Shown: positions 33,555-43,213, counted from the stretch's first letter. The stretch: DNA of 64,000 nucleotides from Brassicibacter mesophilus (GCF_050433385.1 NZ_JBNPXI010000001.1:372001-436000); one strand, 5' to 3'. A program made the numbers and translations. The notes: a model not told the origin generated them from the sequence alone.

Positions 33555-33968
33555 TTACTTAATTACATATTTTTGTAGATGCTCAGGCACATTATCATCA
33601 TTACAACTAACACTTATTACAAAGCTAGTATTATACTTATTACTTAGAGATTCAATTAATTTTACAAATCCTTCTTCTGCCATTTCTATAGGCTTAATTA
33701 TCTTATATAAACCATCAACATATATTTTTTCAACATCATAATTGTTACCAATTATTCCACATAAAAAGCCATGAAATTTTTCAATATTATTAATATTGAA
33801 CTCCATGGCATTAACTAATCTAACTTTATGTTTTAGATTTAAAACTTGACTATTATCGGCATCAATGAACACAATATCACCTTTACAAGATTTAGTATCA
33901 TTGTTAGCCATTTCAATTAATCGTTTTGTTTTTCCTGAACCCTTATCACCACAAAGCAAAGCTATCAT
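33555..33968 (-). CDS. Small P-loop NTPase (twitching-motility-like annotation)
   Basis: 137-residue protein with an N-terminal Walker A (CGDKGSGKTKR, about residues 5-15), a Walker B-like DIVFIDAD, and a second YVDGLY strand. It looks like a minimal ATPase core with no sensor or oligomerisation domain. Orthologs in Clostridia are sometimes labelled 'PilT-like', but there is no pilus gene nearby and I would not infer motility. The ATG at 33968 sits eight bases after GGAGGG; the GTG three codons before is inside that site. Function unknown. Confidence 0.7.
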   Translation of the reverse strand: MIALLCGDKGSGKTKRLIEMANNDTKSCKGDIVFIDADNSQVLNLKHKVRLVNAMEFNINNIEKFHGFLCGIIGNNYDVEKIYVDGLYKIIKPIEMAEEGFVKLIESLSNKYNTSFVISVSCNDDNVPEHLQKYVIK

Positions 33969-34050
33969 GATTATCACCCTCCAAGCTTTATTGTAATTAC
34001 TTTAATATATATTTCTACAAATAATCAAAAAATCCTTCATAATTTTCAAA

Positions 34051-35004
34051 CTATTTTAAATTTTTGACAGCTTTTCCATTGAGATAATCATATTTTTTGC
34101 CTTGACAGGTTTGTAGTTCTTTCATTCTATATAGTATTTCATCCCTAATCTTCCACCAGCTTGTATTCCAATTTACAAACAAAGTACCCTCTTCAGGTGC
34201 TCTCCCAGTGACACGTTGTATTACAATATTAGGATCCAAATACTCTAAGAATATTATTACCCTATCAATATACTCTTCTTTTGAGATAATATCTATTTTG
34301 TTTTCTTTATATAATCTACCTAGCTCCGTGTCCTCAACTACATATAGCGAATGAAGCTTAACTTGATCTACTGATAAAGCAGATAAAATCTTTGCATTCT
34401 CAACTGTATCATGCATATCATCCCACGGTAAATTGAGTATTAGATGTGCACAAATATCAAATCCATATCGTTTAATTCTTAATACACTGTCTATGAATTC
34501 TGCTAAAGTATGTCCCCTGTTAATAATTTTTAAAGTGTGATAATTTACAGTTTGAAGACCTATCTCCATACTTATTTTGATACCATGCTCTTTTTCAATT
34601 GAAGATAGAATTTCTAGATATTCATCAGAAATACAGTCTGGTCTAGTCGAAATAGATATTTCTACAATATCTTCCATCACTGCCTGTGAAACATATTCTT
34701 TAAATTTAGATAGGCTCATATAAGTATTTGTGAAATTTTGAAAATAAGCAATGAACTTTTCAGCCTTATACTTTTTCCTGATATATTCCATATTTTGTAT
34801 AAGCTGCTCTTTTACTGATATTGTATTTTCAAGATTTTCAAATCCAGCTCCTTCTTCTCCACAAAAAATACATCCACCTACACCTACGCATCCATCTCTG
34901 TTAGGGCAGGTAGTCGGCAGATTAACAGGAAGCTTATACACTTTAGCTCCATATTTTTCTTTTAAATAATCAGAATAAACTCTATAAAAATCTCTTTCTT
35001 CCAT
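34051..35004 (-). CDS. TIGR01212/YtqA family radical SAM protein
   Basis: 317 residues. The 4Fe-4S-binding Cys cluster near the N-terminus is spread as in this subfamily (CPNRDG at residue 33, then GGCIFCG at 45-48), instead of the CxxxCxxC of most radical SAM enzymes. SISTRPDCIS and IGLQTVN are further signature stretches. It resembles the YtqA/YhcC (Elp3-related) group, whose substrate is not established in bacteria; tRNA modification is a guess. The next gene downstream (DUF5668-like) is encoded on the other side of this start and is a separate unit. Confidence 0.88.
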   Translation of the reverse strand: MEERDFYRVYSDYLKEKYGAKVYKLPVNLPTTCPNRDGCVGVGGCIFCGEEGAGFENLENTISVKEQLIQNMEYIRKKYKAEKFIAYFQNFTNTYMSLSKFKEYVSQAVMEDIVEISISTRPDCISDEYLEILSSIEKEHGIKISMEIGLQTVNYHTLKIINRGHTLAEFIDSVLRIKRYGFDICAHLILNLPWDDMHDTVENAKILSALSVDQVKLHSLYVVEDTELGRLYKENKIDIISKEEYIDRVIIFLEYLDPNIVIQRVTGRAPEEGTLFVNWNTSWWKIRDEILYRMKELQTCQGKKYDYLNGKAVKNLK

Positions 35005-35052
35005 AGTTCGTCACATCCTTCATAAATATATTTTCTTTAGTATAATAGTAGC

Positions 35053-35523
35053 CTATTTTCTCTTAAAAATAATCAATAATCCTGCTAGTATTAATATCCC
35101 AGATATTATTAAATCCATACTCCAGAAATCTAAAGTAAATGTAAAAGCAATTAGAGAAAAGCCGCCAATTATCCCAACAGGAATCAATAATGCAGCTTCT
35201 CTATCCCCAAATAAGTACAGTTGAAATAATCCCAATGCAACCCCAAAAGGAAAGAAAGGCCATAGATAAGCCATAAGATTCCACCCAAAAGTAACAGTAA
35301 TAATAAAAACTATTCCTGTCGTTATTAGAATTCCTGCAGGTACTAATAGTCCTGGCTCCTTCCTATTTGTAAAAAAAGCTAGTTCAAATACAACACCAGG
35401 TACTAAAATGAATAATGGCCATAATTTCTGAAAACTAATATCAAATATACCAAAGTTTGAAAGTAAAAAGATTATGCCAAATAGAATCAGTATAACACCA
35501 ACGAATAGGTTGTCTCTCCTCAT
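35053..35523 (-). CDS. DUF5668/LiaF-type transmembrane domain protein
   Basis: 156 residues, about six hydrophobic segments, opening MRRDNLFVGVILILFGIIFLLSNFG. This is the DUF5668 or LiaF transmembrane-region pattern: basic N-terminus, GxxLIxxGxxxLLxNxG helix, then WPLFILVPG repeats. Two such blocks are visible (WPLFILVPGVVFE and YLWPFFPFGVALG). Unlike LiaF it lacks the soluble C-terminal domain, and no liaRS genes are adjacent. The ATG at 35523 follows GGAGG by five bases; the upstream in-frame extension is not supported. Confidence 0.75.
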   Translation of the reverse strand: MRRDNLFVGVILILFGIIFLLSNFGIFDISFQKLWPLFILVPGVVFELAFFTNRKEPGLLVPAGILITTGIVFIITVTFGWNLMAYLWPFFPFGVALGLFQLYLFGDREAALLIPVGIIGGFSLIAFTFTLDFWSMDLIISGILILAGLLIIFKRK

Positions 35524-35631
35524 AATAACCTCCACCAATAAATTATTTCTATACATATTATTCTATTCGACTAATAAAATTCCTTTTAAATGAACAAAGT
35601 TTAATATTTTTCTTCTATGGTAAGTTTACGC

Positions 35632-36261
35632 TTATGAATGTCTTTTATACAGTTCATACTTAATATCCTCTAATGTAATTCCCATCTCGACCATTAACAC
35701 AACAGTATGATATACTAGGTCTGATATTTCATATATGATTTCTTCATTATTTAGGTTTTTAGCTCCTATGATGACTTCGCTGCTTTCTTCTCCTATTTTT
35801 TTAAGTATTTTATCCAATCCTTTTTCAAATAAATAACTCGTATACGAATCCTTTACAGGATTGTTTTTTCTGTCTTCAACAATACTATATAATTTTTCAA
35901 TAAAATTATTAATATTGTTATTTTCTATATCTTCTCTACCAAATAAATTATTATAAAAACAGCTATATTTACCTGTATGGCAAGCCCCTTGACCTTTCTG
36001 ATTAACAAGCACAAGTAATGCATCCTTATCGCAGTCATAGTTAATAGATATTACTTCTTGAATATTACCAGATGTTTCTCCTTTATTCCATAGTTGTTTT
36101 CTACTTCTACTATAAAACCATGTTGTTTTAGTATCAACAGTCTTCTTTAATGATTCCTCATTCATATATGCTAGCATGAGTACCTTTTTACTTTCAAAAT
36201 CTTGAACTATAGCAGGTATTAAACCTTTTTCATCATATTTTAATTCTTTAAAAATGTCCAA
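35632..36261 (-). CDS. hisI: Bifunctional phosphoribosyl-AMP cyclohydrolase / phosphoribosyl-ATP pyrophosphatase
   Basis: HisIE fusion of 209 residues carrying out steps 2 and 3 of histidine synthesis. The HisI half (1-~115) contains WFYSRSRKQLWNKGETSGN and the zinc-binding C-D-x-D and CHTGKYSCF elements. The HisE half (~120-209) has the MazG-like helices KKIGEESSEVIIGAKN with the metal-binding Glu pair. TTG start after GGGGTAATTAT. It is the last gene of the histidine operon, five bases after hisF. No hairpin terminator was seen in the 108 bases before the next gene. Confidence 0.95.
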   Translation of the reverse strand: MDIFKELKYDEKGLIPAIVQDFESKKVLMLAYMNEESLKKTVDTKTTWFYSRSRKQLWNKGETSGNIQEVISINYDCDKDALLVLVNQKGQGACHTGKYSCFYNNLFGREDIENNNINNFIEKLYSIVEDRKNNPVKDSYTSYLFEKGLDKILKKIGEESSEVIIGAKNLNNEEIIYEISDLVYHTVVLMVEMGITLEDIKYELYKRHS

Positions 36262-36265
36262 ATAA

Positions 36266-37030
36266 TTACCCCTTTCTCATTGGAAGCCCTTTATATATTA
36301 AATAGTCCTTTAATTCTGGTATCAGTATTTCTTTAAAGTGAAATACCGAAGCAGCTAATGCAGCATCAGTAATATCTTCTTTTAAAACATCGTAAAAATG
36401 CTCTTTTGTACCTGCACCACCTGATGCTATAATAGGAACATTGACTACCTCTCCTATAGACTTCATAAGCTCTATATCATATCCACCTTTAACGCCATCT
36501 GTATTAATGCTATTTATAACTAACTCTCCTGCACCAAGCTTTACTGCTTTTTTCGCCCACTCTATAGCATCAAGCCCTGTATCAAGTCTTCCACCGTTAA
36601 TAAATACTCCCCATCTTTGTTCTTCATCTATTCTTTTTGCATCTATTGAAAGAACTACGCATTGCGCACCAAATTTTAGTGCAGCCTCTTTTATAAGATT
36701 AGGTTTTTTTACTGCTGAAGAGTTTACAGATATTTTATCTGCGCCAGCTCTCAATATTTCTCTAAAATCTTCTACAGTATTTACTCCTCCACCTACTGTA
36801 AATGGAATGTATATTTCTTGAGCTGTTTTTTTTACTATATCTAGTATTAGCTTTCTCTTTTCATGAGAAGCTGTAATATCATAAAATACTAATTCATCTG
36901 CGCCTTGTTCATTATAATATTTAGCTAAAGCAACAGGATCATCTACTTTTTTTATATCTTTAAACTTAGTTCCCTTTACAACTTTTCCATCGCAAACATC
37001 TAAGCATGGTATTATTCTTTTGGTTAACAT
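36266..37030 (-). CDS. hisF: Imidazole glycerol phosphate synthase subunit HisF
   Basis: Cyclase subunit, a TIM barrel of 254 residues, that uses ammonia from HisH to turn PRFAR into imidazole glycerol phosphate and AICAR. Catalytic Asp near the start lies in IIPCLDVCDGKVVKG (about residue 11), and the second in SIDAKR (about 130); phosphate loops are FTVGGG and IASGGAGT. GGAGG is present upstream of the ATG. Gene order and spacing (two bases after hisA) are those of a tight operon. Confidence 0.97.
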   Translation of the reverse strand: MLTKRIIPCLDVCDGKVVKGTKFKDIKKVDDPVALAKYYNEQGADELVFYDITASHEKRKLILDIVKKTAQEIYIPFTVGGGVNTVEDFREILRAGADKISVNSSAVKKPNLIKEAALKFGAQCVVLSIDAKRIDEEQRWGVFINGGRLDTGLDAIEWAKKAVKLGAGELVINSINTDGVKGGYDIELMKSIGEVVNVPIIASGGAGTKEHFYDVLKEDITDAALAASVFHFKEILIPELKDYLIYKGLPMRKG

Positions 37031-37031
37031 T

Positions 37032-37739
37032 TTATACCTCCAATGCTTTTTTAAAATCTATAGCACCTGTGTATATTGCTTTTCCTGTTATACTTCCATA
37101 AACTCCAATATCTTTTAGTTTCTTAAGGTCTTCTATACTGCTTACTCCACCTGAAGCTATAATATCTATTTTTGTATTTTTCTTTAGTGTTTTATATACT
37201 TCGAAGTTAGGCCCTTGCATCATACCATCTTTAGATATGTCAGTATAAACTACAGTTTTTACTCCGATATTTTCTAATTCGCAAACTAAATCTATAGAAC
37301 TAACTTCGCTAACATTTATCCATCCATCAACTGCAACTAATCCATCTTTTGCATCTATAGAAACTACTATTTTTCCTTTATATTCATCAACTAACTCTTT
37401 TAATAGATCTTTGTTATTAACTGCAACTGTACCTAATATAATTCTATTTACACCAGCTTCTAAAAGTATTCTCACTGTTTCTTTAGTTCTTATTCCTCCA
37501 CCTATTTGTATCGGTATATTTAAATTACTTGCTATATTTTTTATCAATTCTAAGTTTTTAGGAATTCCATCCTTAGCTCCATCAATATCTACTAAATGCA
37601 AAAATTTCGCCCCATCATCTTCCCATTTTTTAGCCATTTCTACTGGACTTTCTCCGAATACAGTTACTTCATCAAATTTACCCTGTTTAAGTCTTACACA
37701 TTTTCCATCTTTCAAATCTATTGCAGGAAATATTATCAC
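37032..37739 (-). CDS. hisA: Phosphoribosylformimino-5-aminoimidazole carboxamide ribotide isomerase
   Basis: HisA, an internal Amadori isomerase (ProFAR to PRFAR), 235 residues, (beta-alpha)8 barrel homologous to HisF. Catalytic acids sit in IIFPAIDLKDGKCVRL (Asp8) and VVYTDISKDGMMQGPN (about Asp126). Phosphate motifs are IGGGIRT and IASGGVSS. The GTG start shares one base with the hisH stop (TAGTG), so translation is coupled. Confidence 0.97.
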   Translation of the reverse strand: MIIFPAIDLKDGKCVRLKQGKFDEVTVFGESPVEMAKKWEDDGAKFLHLVDIDGAKDGIPKNLELIKNIASNLNIPIQIGGGIRTKETVRILLEAGVNRIILGTVAVNNKDLLKELVDEYKGKIVVSIDAKDGLVAVDGWINVSEVSSIDLVCELENIGVKTVVYTDISKDGMMQGPNFEVYKTLKKNTKIDIIASGGVSSIEDLKKLKDIGVYGSITGKAIYTGAIDFKKALEV

Positions 37740-38341
37740 TATATCATCTCCCCAAATGCTCTTAATAAGTTAAGCCCTGTTTGTCCACTTTTTTCTGGAT
37801 GAAATTGCATTCCATATATATTTCCCTTATTTACTATGCCTGGCACCAACGTATCTCCATACTCTGCATAAGCAATAACTTCTTTTCCAGTTGATTTTGC
37901 AAAATATGAATGGACAAAATAAGCATATTCATCTTCTTTTATATATTTTGTAATTTCATCCTCTCTTTTTATTGTTAGATTATTCCAACCCATATGAGGT
38001 ATTTTAACACTCTCAGTAAACTTAACTATTTCTCCCTCTAAAAGCCCTAGTCCTTCAAAACTTCCATCTTCAAAGCTTCTTTCGTAGAATAGTTGCATTC
38101 CTAAACATATACCTAAAATAGGTTTCCCATTGCTTACATTTTCTTTTATAGATTTAATTAACCCTGTATTTATTAAGTTCTCCATAGCGTTTTTAAATGC
38201 GCCAACTCCAGGTAATATCAAAGCACTAGAATTGTCGATATCTGTAGCATTATTAGTTATTTGAACCTCAAATCCTAATTTTTGCAATGCCTTATAAACA
38301 CTATTTAAGTTTCCTACCCCGTAATCTATAATCGATATCAT
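37739..38341 (-). CDS. hisH: Imidazole glycerol phosphate synthase subunit HisH
   Basis: Glutamine amidotransferase partner of HisF, 200 residues. The class I triad is complete: Cys in GICLGMQLFYE (about residue 78), His in MQFHPEKSG and the adjacent Glu. GVGAFKNAM forms part of the oxyanion region. It starts three bases after hisB and overlaps hisA by one base. Confidence 0.97.
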   Translation of the reverse strand: MISIIDYGVGNLNSVYKALQKLGFEVQITNNATDIDNSSALILPGVGAFKNAMENLINTGLIKSIKENVSNGKPILGICLGMQLFYERSFEDGSFEGLGLLEGEIVKFTESVKIPHMGWNNLTIKREDEITKYIKEDEYAYFVHSYFAKSTGKEVIAYAEYGDTLVPGIVNKGNIYGMQFHPEKSGQTGLNLLRAFGEMI

Positions 38342-38344
38342 CTT

Positions 38345-38929
38345 TTAGATCACTCCCTTTGTAGACATAACACCTTGAATTCTTTCATCTATCCTAGTCG
38401 CTACATCTAGTGCTCTTCCAAACCCTTTAAATATAGCTTCTATCATATGATGTGTATTGCCACTATCCAGCACTTTAATGTGTAGGTTTATACCACTATT
38501 AATTACAAATCCTCTAAAGAACTCTTCTACAAGTTCTGTATCAAGGTCACCTACTTTTTCTTTTTTAAACTCTACATCCATTGATAGATATGGCCTTCCT
38601 CCAATATCTACAACTACTAATGATAAGCATTCGTCCATAGGTGTAAAAGTATTTGCATATCTAGCTATACCTTTTTTATCACCTACAGCTTCTTTAAAAG
38701 CTTGACCTAAAGTTATACCTATATCCTCTACTGTATGGTGTCCATCTATATAAAGGTCACCTTCACATTCCAAATCTAAGTCAATAAGTCCATGTTTAGA
38801 AAAAAGTATTATCATATGATCTAAAAACCCGATTCCTGTCTTTATGTTACTTTTTCCTGTTCCATCTATATTTAATTTTAGTTTTATATTAGTTTCTAAA
38901 GTTTTTCTCTGCTTTTCTGAGGTTCTCAG
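38345..38929 (-). CDS. hisB: Imidazoleglycerol-phosphate dehydratase, apparent CTG start
   Basis: Manganese enzyme dehydrating imidazole glycerol phosphate to imidazole acetol phosphate. Full family length (194 residues) is obtained only if translation begins at CTG 38929, immediately after the hisC TAA: it reads (M)RTSEKQRKTLETNIKLKLN then DGTGKSNIKTGIGFLDHM, aligning with the usual HisB start MRTA-E-x-R-T. The first ATG (38815) would drop these ~38 residues, including the metal-binding FLDHM His. AAAGGAAGTGA lies six bases upstream of the CTG. The other His/Glu clusters (DGHHTVEDIGI, GNTHHMIEAIFKGF) are present. A rare CTG initiator or a recent ATG-to-CTG change are the two readings. Confidence 0.88.
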   Translation of the reverse strand: MRTSEKQRKTLETNIKLKLNIDGTGKSNIKTGIGFLDHMIILFSKHGLIDLDLECEGDLYIDGHHTVEDIGITLGQAFKEAVGDKKGIARYANTFTPMDECLSLVVVDIGGRPYLSMDVEFKKEKVGDLDTELVEEFFRGFVINSGINLHIKVLDSGNTHHMIEAIFKGFGRALDVATRIDERIQGVMSTKGVI

Positions 38930-39982
38930 TTAAATCACTTCCTTTAGAGCATTTATAAAAGCTTCATTTTCTTCAGTATTTCCAACTGATACTCTTAAGT
39001 GGTTTTCAAGCTTACCACCACTAAAATTTCTCACCATTACTCCCCTTTCTAAAAGCCCATCAAAAACTTTTTTATTGTCATTAACTTTAAATATTATAAA
39101 GTTTGCATGCGAGTCATATACTTTTATATTTTCTATTTGCTTCATTTTACTTAATAGATTATCTCTATCAGACTTTATAATATCTATTCTTTTTAAAATT
39201 TCTTCTCTATTTTTCAAAAGCTCTGTAGCTATAAGCTGTGATATTGAATTTATATTATATGGTGGTTTAACAGAATTTAATCCACCAACTATTTTATCTC
39301 CTGCTACAAGATAACCTATTCTGATGCCTGCAGCTCCAAAAGCCTTTGAGAGTGTTCTTAGAACTATCAGTCTATCATGGTTTAAAACTTCGTTAATTAC
39401 ACTTTCTCCACTAAACTCAACATATGCCTCATCTGCAACTACTATTGCATTAGTTTCATTTATTACTTGTAGAATTTTTTCTTTTTTAATTATGTTTCCT
39501 GTTGGGTTATTTGGAGTACACAAGAATATTATTTTAGCTTTTTTATCATTAGCACTCTTTATAAGCTCATCTATATTAACACCAAAGTTTTCATCTGTTT
39601 TTATATCAATATAGTTAGCTCCTGATATTTTACTTGTTAATCCATACATAACAAATGTCGGTTCATGAGATAAAACTGTATCCCCTTCTTCTACAAAAGT
39701 ATCTATAATAACCCCTATCGTCTCATCAGAACCATTTCCAACTATTATGTTTTTATAGCCCACACCTATATAATTTGATATTTCTTTTCTTAAAAGTACA
39801 CTATTTGTATCTGGATATCTGTTAAAATCTATGTTTTTTATTTTTTCTATAATATTTTCAAGAATATTTCCCGGTAAATTATATGGGCTTTCATTTGCAT
39901 CCAATTTATATTTATAATCATAATCATGAGGAATATATGGTTTTAAATCCTTTACACTCGCTTTTATTAAAGTATCTATCAT
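38930..39982 (-). CDS. hisC: Histidinol-phosphate aminotransferase
   Basis: PLP aminotransferase (fold type I), 350 residues, for step 7 of the pathway. Visible are the DANESPYNLP start, GNGSDE, CTPNNPTGN, VVADEAYVEFS and the Schiff-base Lys in RTLSKAFGAAGIRIGY (about residue 215). The ATG shares its first base with the hisD stop (TAATG). Its last codons supply the ribosome-binding site of hisB. Confidence 0.95.
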   Translation of the reverse strand: MIDTLIKASVKDLKPYIPHDYDYKYKLDANESPYNLPGNILENIIEKIKNIDFNRYPDTNSVLLRKEISNYIGVGYKNIIVGNGSDETIGVIIDTFVEEGDTVLSHEPTFVMYGLTSKISGANYIDIKTDENFGVNIDELIKSANDKKAKIIFLCTPNNPTGNIIKKEKILQVINETNAIVVADEAYVEFSGESVINEVLNHDRLIVLRTLSKAFGAAGIRIGYLVAGDKIVGGLNSVKPPYNINSISQLIATELLKNREEILKRIDIIKSDRDNLLSKMKQIENIKVYDSHANFIIFKVNDNKKVFDGLLERGVMVRNFSGGKLENHLRVSVGNTEENEAFINALKEVI

Positions 39983-41268
39983 TATTCAAACCTCACTTTT
40001 ATTGAGTTAGCATGTGCTGTCAATCCTTCTGATTCAGCTATCTTTATAATTTTATCTTTGCTTTTTTCTAATGCTTTTCTATCATAAAAAATTAAGCTTG
40101 ATTTTTTAACAAAATCATCTACTCCAAGCGGAGAATAGAATTTAGCTGTACCACTTGTAGGTAATGTATGATTTGGTCCTGCAAAATAATCTCCTAATGG
40201 CTCTGGAGAATATTGACCTAAGAATATAGCTCCTGCATTTTTAATTTCACTTATCATTTCAAATGGTTTTTCTACCATGAGTTCTAAATGTTCTGGTGCT
40301 ATTCGATTTGCATATTTAACAGCTTCTTTTAAGTCTTTTGCAACTATTATAGCTCCAAAGCCTTTTAGAGATTTCTCAATAATATCTTTTCTTGATAGCT
40401 TATCCATTTGTGTTTGAAGCTCTTGTTTTACTTTATTGGCCAATTCACTGGATGTTGTCACAAGTATAGATGAAGCAAGTGTATCGTGCTCAGCTTGTGA
40501 TAACATGTCAGCTGCAACATACTCTGGATTTGCCATATCATCAGCTATTACTAATATTTCACTTGGCCCTGCTATCATATCTATATCAACATATCCATAT
40601 ACTATTCTTTTAGCTATAGCTACATATATATTTCCTGGCCCTACTATTTTATAAACTTTAGGAATAGACTCCGTTCCAAATGCAAGTGCTGCTACTGCTT
40701 GTACCCCACCAACTTTAAATATTTTATCTACTCCCGCAATTTTAGCCGCAGCTAATATATTGTTGCTTATTTTGCCGTTTTTTCCTGGAGGGGTTACCAT
40801 AACTATTTCTTCTACTCCTGCAACTTTCGCTGGTACTGCATTCATAAGTACTGTTGAAGGATATGGTGCTGTTCCTCCTGGAACATATATACCTACTTTT
40901 TCTACTGGATTATATATTTGTCCTAACATAATTCCCTTTTTACTGCTATCAATCCATGAGTTGTTAAGTTGTTTTACATGGTAATTCCATAAATTTTCCT
41001 TAGCTTCCTCTAAAGCTTCTATTAGCTCTTTATCACAGGAATTATACGCCTCTTCTATCTCTTTTTCTGTTACTAACATGCTAGTTAACTCAACACAATC
41101 AAATTTTCTAGTATATTCAAGTAATGCATTATCGCCATTTTCTCTAACGTCTCGTACAATAGCTTCTACTGATTTGTTTACTCCATCAATTTCTAACTGA
41201 CTTCTATCAAGTATTTTTTTTATTATATTATCTGAAGTAATCGCAGACGTATCCATTATTCTTATCAT
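39982..41268 (-). CDS. hisD: Histidinol dehydrogenase
   Basis: NAD- and zinc-dependent oxidation of histidinol to histidine, 428 residues. Signature stretches: YVPGGTAPYPSTVLMNAVPA, the metal/substrate region IAGPSEILVIADD, MLSQAEHD and RIAPEHLELM with catalytic Glu/His, and LPTSGTAKFYSPLGVDDF. The ATG at 41268 is preferred to the one 12 codons earlier inside hisG because AAAGGA is correctly spaced. It is only four bases after the hisG stop. Confidence 0.96.
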   Translation of the reverse strand: MIRIMDTSAITSDNIIKKILDRSQLEIDGVNKSVEAIVRDVRENGDNALLEYTRKFDCVELTSMLVTEKEIEEAYNSCDKELIEALEEAKENLWNYHVKQLNNSWIDSSKKGIMLGQIYNPVEKVGIYVPGGTAPYPSTVLMNAVPAKVAGVEEIVMVTPPGKNGKISNNILAAAKIAGVDKIFKVGGVQAVAALAFGTESIPKVYKIVGPGNIYVAIAKRIVYGYVDIDMIAGPSEILVIADDMANPEYVAADMLSQAEHDTLASSILVTTSSELANKVKQELQTQMDKLSRKDIIEKSLKGFGAIIVAKDLKEAVKYANRIAPEHLELMVEKPFEMISEIKNAGAIFLGQYSPEPLGDYFAGPNHTLPTSGTAKFYSPLGVDDFVKKSSLIFYDRKALEKSKDKIIKIAESEGLTAHANSIKVRFE

Positions 41269-41272
41269 TTCA

Positions 41273-41908
41273 TCATTCCTTTCTGTCCATAGAGTTGATA
41301 TCATCTGTTATTCTGCTTATCCGATCGTTTTTGATTTTAAAGCTAACTTTATTTGCTATAAGTCTTGCACTCACTGGACATATTTCCTCTATCACTGTTA
41401 ATCCATTTTCTTTCAAAGTTCTTCCAGTTTCTACAATATCCACAATAGCATCAGATAAACCGACTAATGGAGCTAATTCAACAGAACCATTGAGCTTAAT
41501 AATATCTATTTGTATACCTTTTGATAAAAAATAATTTTTTGCAATATTAGGGTATTTAGTTGCAATCTTAGTTGGCTTTATTGAGCTTCGCACTTTATAT
41601 CCGGGAAGAGATGCAACAGCAAAGTTACATTTACCAAACTTCAAGTCCATTATTTCATATAGACTTCTTTCATCCTCCATAATAATATCCTTCCCTACTA
41701 TCCCTATATCTGCAGCCCCTCTTTCAACATAAATGGGAACATCGCTTGCTCTAACTAGAATATATCTTATCTTTTTTAATTCATTGGTTAAAATTAATTT
41801 TCTAGTTTTTTGCTCTAGTTCATCATACCCTAACCCTATGCTTTTAAATAGCTCATACCCTTTGTCACCTAGTCTTCCTTTAGGTAGTGCAATGTTCAAG
41901 TAGTCCAC
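41273..41908 (-). CDS. hisG: ATP phosphoribosyltransferase, short form
   Basis: First committed enzyme of histidine synthesis. The 211-residue short form (HisG-S) lacks the C-terminal regulatory domain and needs HisZ as partner, which is encoded directly upstream. Recognisable segments are IALPKGRLGDKG, the substrate loop RASDVPIYVERGAADIGIVGKD and the PRPP-binding DAIVDIVETGRTLKENGL. GTG start with GGAGAG upstream. Confidence 0.96.
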   Translation of the reverse strand: MDYLNIALPKGRLGDKGYELFKSIGLGYDELEQKTRKLILTNELKKIRYILVRASDVPIYVERGAADIGIVGKDIIMEDERSLYEIMDLKFGKCNFAVASLPGYKVRSSIKPTKIATKYPNIAKNYFLSKGIQIDIIKLNGSVELAPLVGLSDAIVDIVETGRTLKENGLTVIEEICPVSARLIANKVSFKIKNDRISRITDDINSMDRKE

Positions 41909-41920
41909 TTGCTGCTCTCC

Positions 41921-43213
41921 TTAATGTATTGAAGCTATATGCCTATTTGCAAACATACTTTCAAAACAATTACAGCATATATTATCATCAAAAGTGAGGG
42001 TACTATTTTTCAATATATCTATTAATTTGATTTTATCTTCGGCAACCAAAATAATATTTTTGAAACCATAGATTTCTGCTTTTTCAATATATTCTTTTAA
42101 AGCTCCATTATATATATCATTTTGTACTATGAAGCCGTTTTCTCGAAGATATTGAGAAATTTTAAAAGCACTCTTTCTATTTTCATCTATATATAGCACA
42201 AGGTAATCAGTATAATAATTTCTATTTAACATTTTTTTATCAGCTCCTATTCCATTTAGCATCTCATCTATATTCACACCAAACCCTGTAGCTGGAATGA
42301 AATTTCCATCTATTTTGGCTAATTTATCATATCTTCCTCCGTTCAAAATAATCTGTCCATAGTTAGAAAGATATCCCTTAAATGTAATCCCTGTATAATA
42401 GTCAAGATGATTTAATAAGCCTAAGTCAACTGAAATGTATCTATCATATCCATAATCACATAATATCTCATATAAAGACTGTACTTCATCTAATGACTTC
42501 TTCATATTAGAAGTTAAACTCAATCTATTAGCTTTTTCTAACACTTGAACAAAATCACCATACATGTTTGGAATTTCAGATAAAATATCTTTTATGTTAT
42601 CATCAATGTCTAGGCATTCAACAAATCTTTCTGTTTCACTAAAATTCTTACTTTCTATTAATGTCTTTAATTCATTCTCTAAATTCAAACTAATATTTAT
42701 TTTATCCATTAGTGCTTTATAGAAGCCTGCATGTCCAATCTCTATATGAAAATCTACATCACATTTACGTAAACTTTCAATCGCCATCACTATTACCTCT
42801 GCATCAGCTGCTATAGACACATCTCCGAAATATTCAACTCCAGCCTGTGTAAATTCCTCTTTGTTTGTTCTATTGTTACTTCTAAAAACCTGCTCACAAT
42901 AATATAACTTGAGCTTATCTATAGGACTCATATGATTGTTTTCAATAATTTTAGTAATAGGTATAGTAGTATCAGGCCTTAATACTAATATTTCTCCTGA
43001 TTTATCAATAAATTTAATCATTTCATTTTCAATTAATGTACATTTTGTTAAAGAAAATGTACCATAGGATTGAACCACAGAAGTACATATTTCTCTATAA
43101 CCAAAAGATACAAAACTTTCTTTGATTTTATTAATAATATCTTTCTTGATTTCAAATTCATGAAATAAATTTTCTTTAGGATATTTATAGTTTTGTGATT
43201 CTTTGAATTGCAT
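41921..43213 (-). CDS. hisZ: ATP phosphoribosyltransferase regulatory subunit
   Basis: Histidyl-tRNA-synthetase-like protein, 430 residues, that forms the hetero-octamer with short HisG and gives histidine feedback inhibition. It retains the class II motif 2 region (YYCEQVFR) and the HisRS-like YYTGITFKGY and NGGRYDKL stretches. The conserved histidine A motif is degenerate (LGLLNHLDYYTG), consistent with a non-aminoacylating paralog. It is the first gene of the operon, with an AAGGGGGG ribosome-binding site and a near-consensus promoter 70 bases upstream. Confidence 0.93.
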   Translation of the reverse strand: MQFKESQNYKYPKENLFHEFEIKKDIINKIKESFVSFGYREICTSVVQSYGTFSLTKCTLIENEMIKFIDKSGEILVLRPDTTIPITKIIENNHMSPIDKLKLYYCEQVFRSNNRTNKEEFTQAGVEYFGDVSIAADAEVIVMAIESLRKCDVDFHIEIGHAGFYKALMDKINISLNLENELKTLIESKNFSETERFVECLDIDDNIKDILSEIPNMYGDFVQVLEKANRLSLTSNMKKSLDEVQSLYEILCDYGYDRYISVDLGLLNHLDYYTGITFKGYLSNYGQIILNGGRYDKLAKIDGNFIPATGFGVNIDEMLNGIGADKKMLNRNYYTDYLVLYIDENRKSAFKISQYLRENGFIVQNDIYNGALKEYIEKAEIYGFKNIILVAEDKIKLIDILKNSTLTFDDNICCNCFESMFANRHIASIH

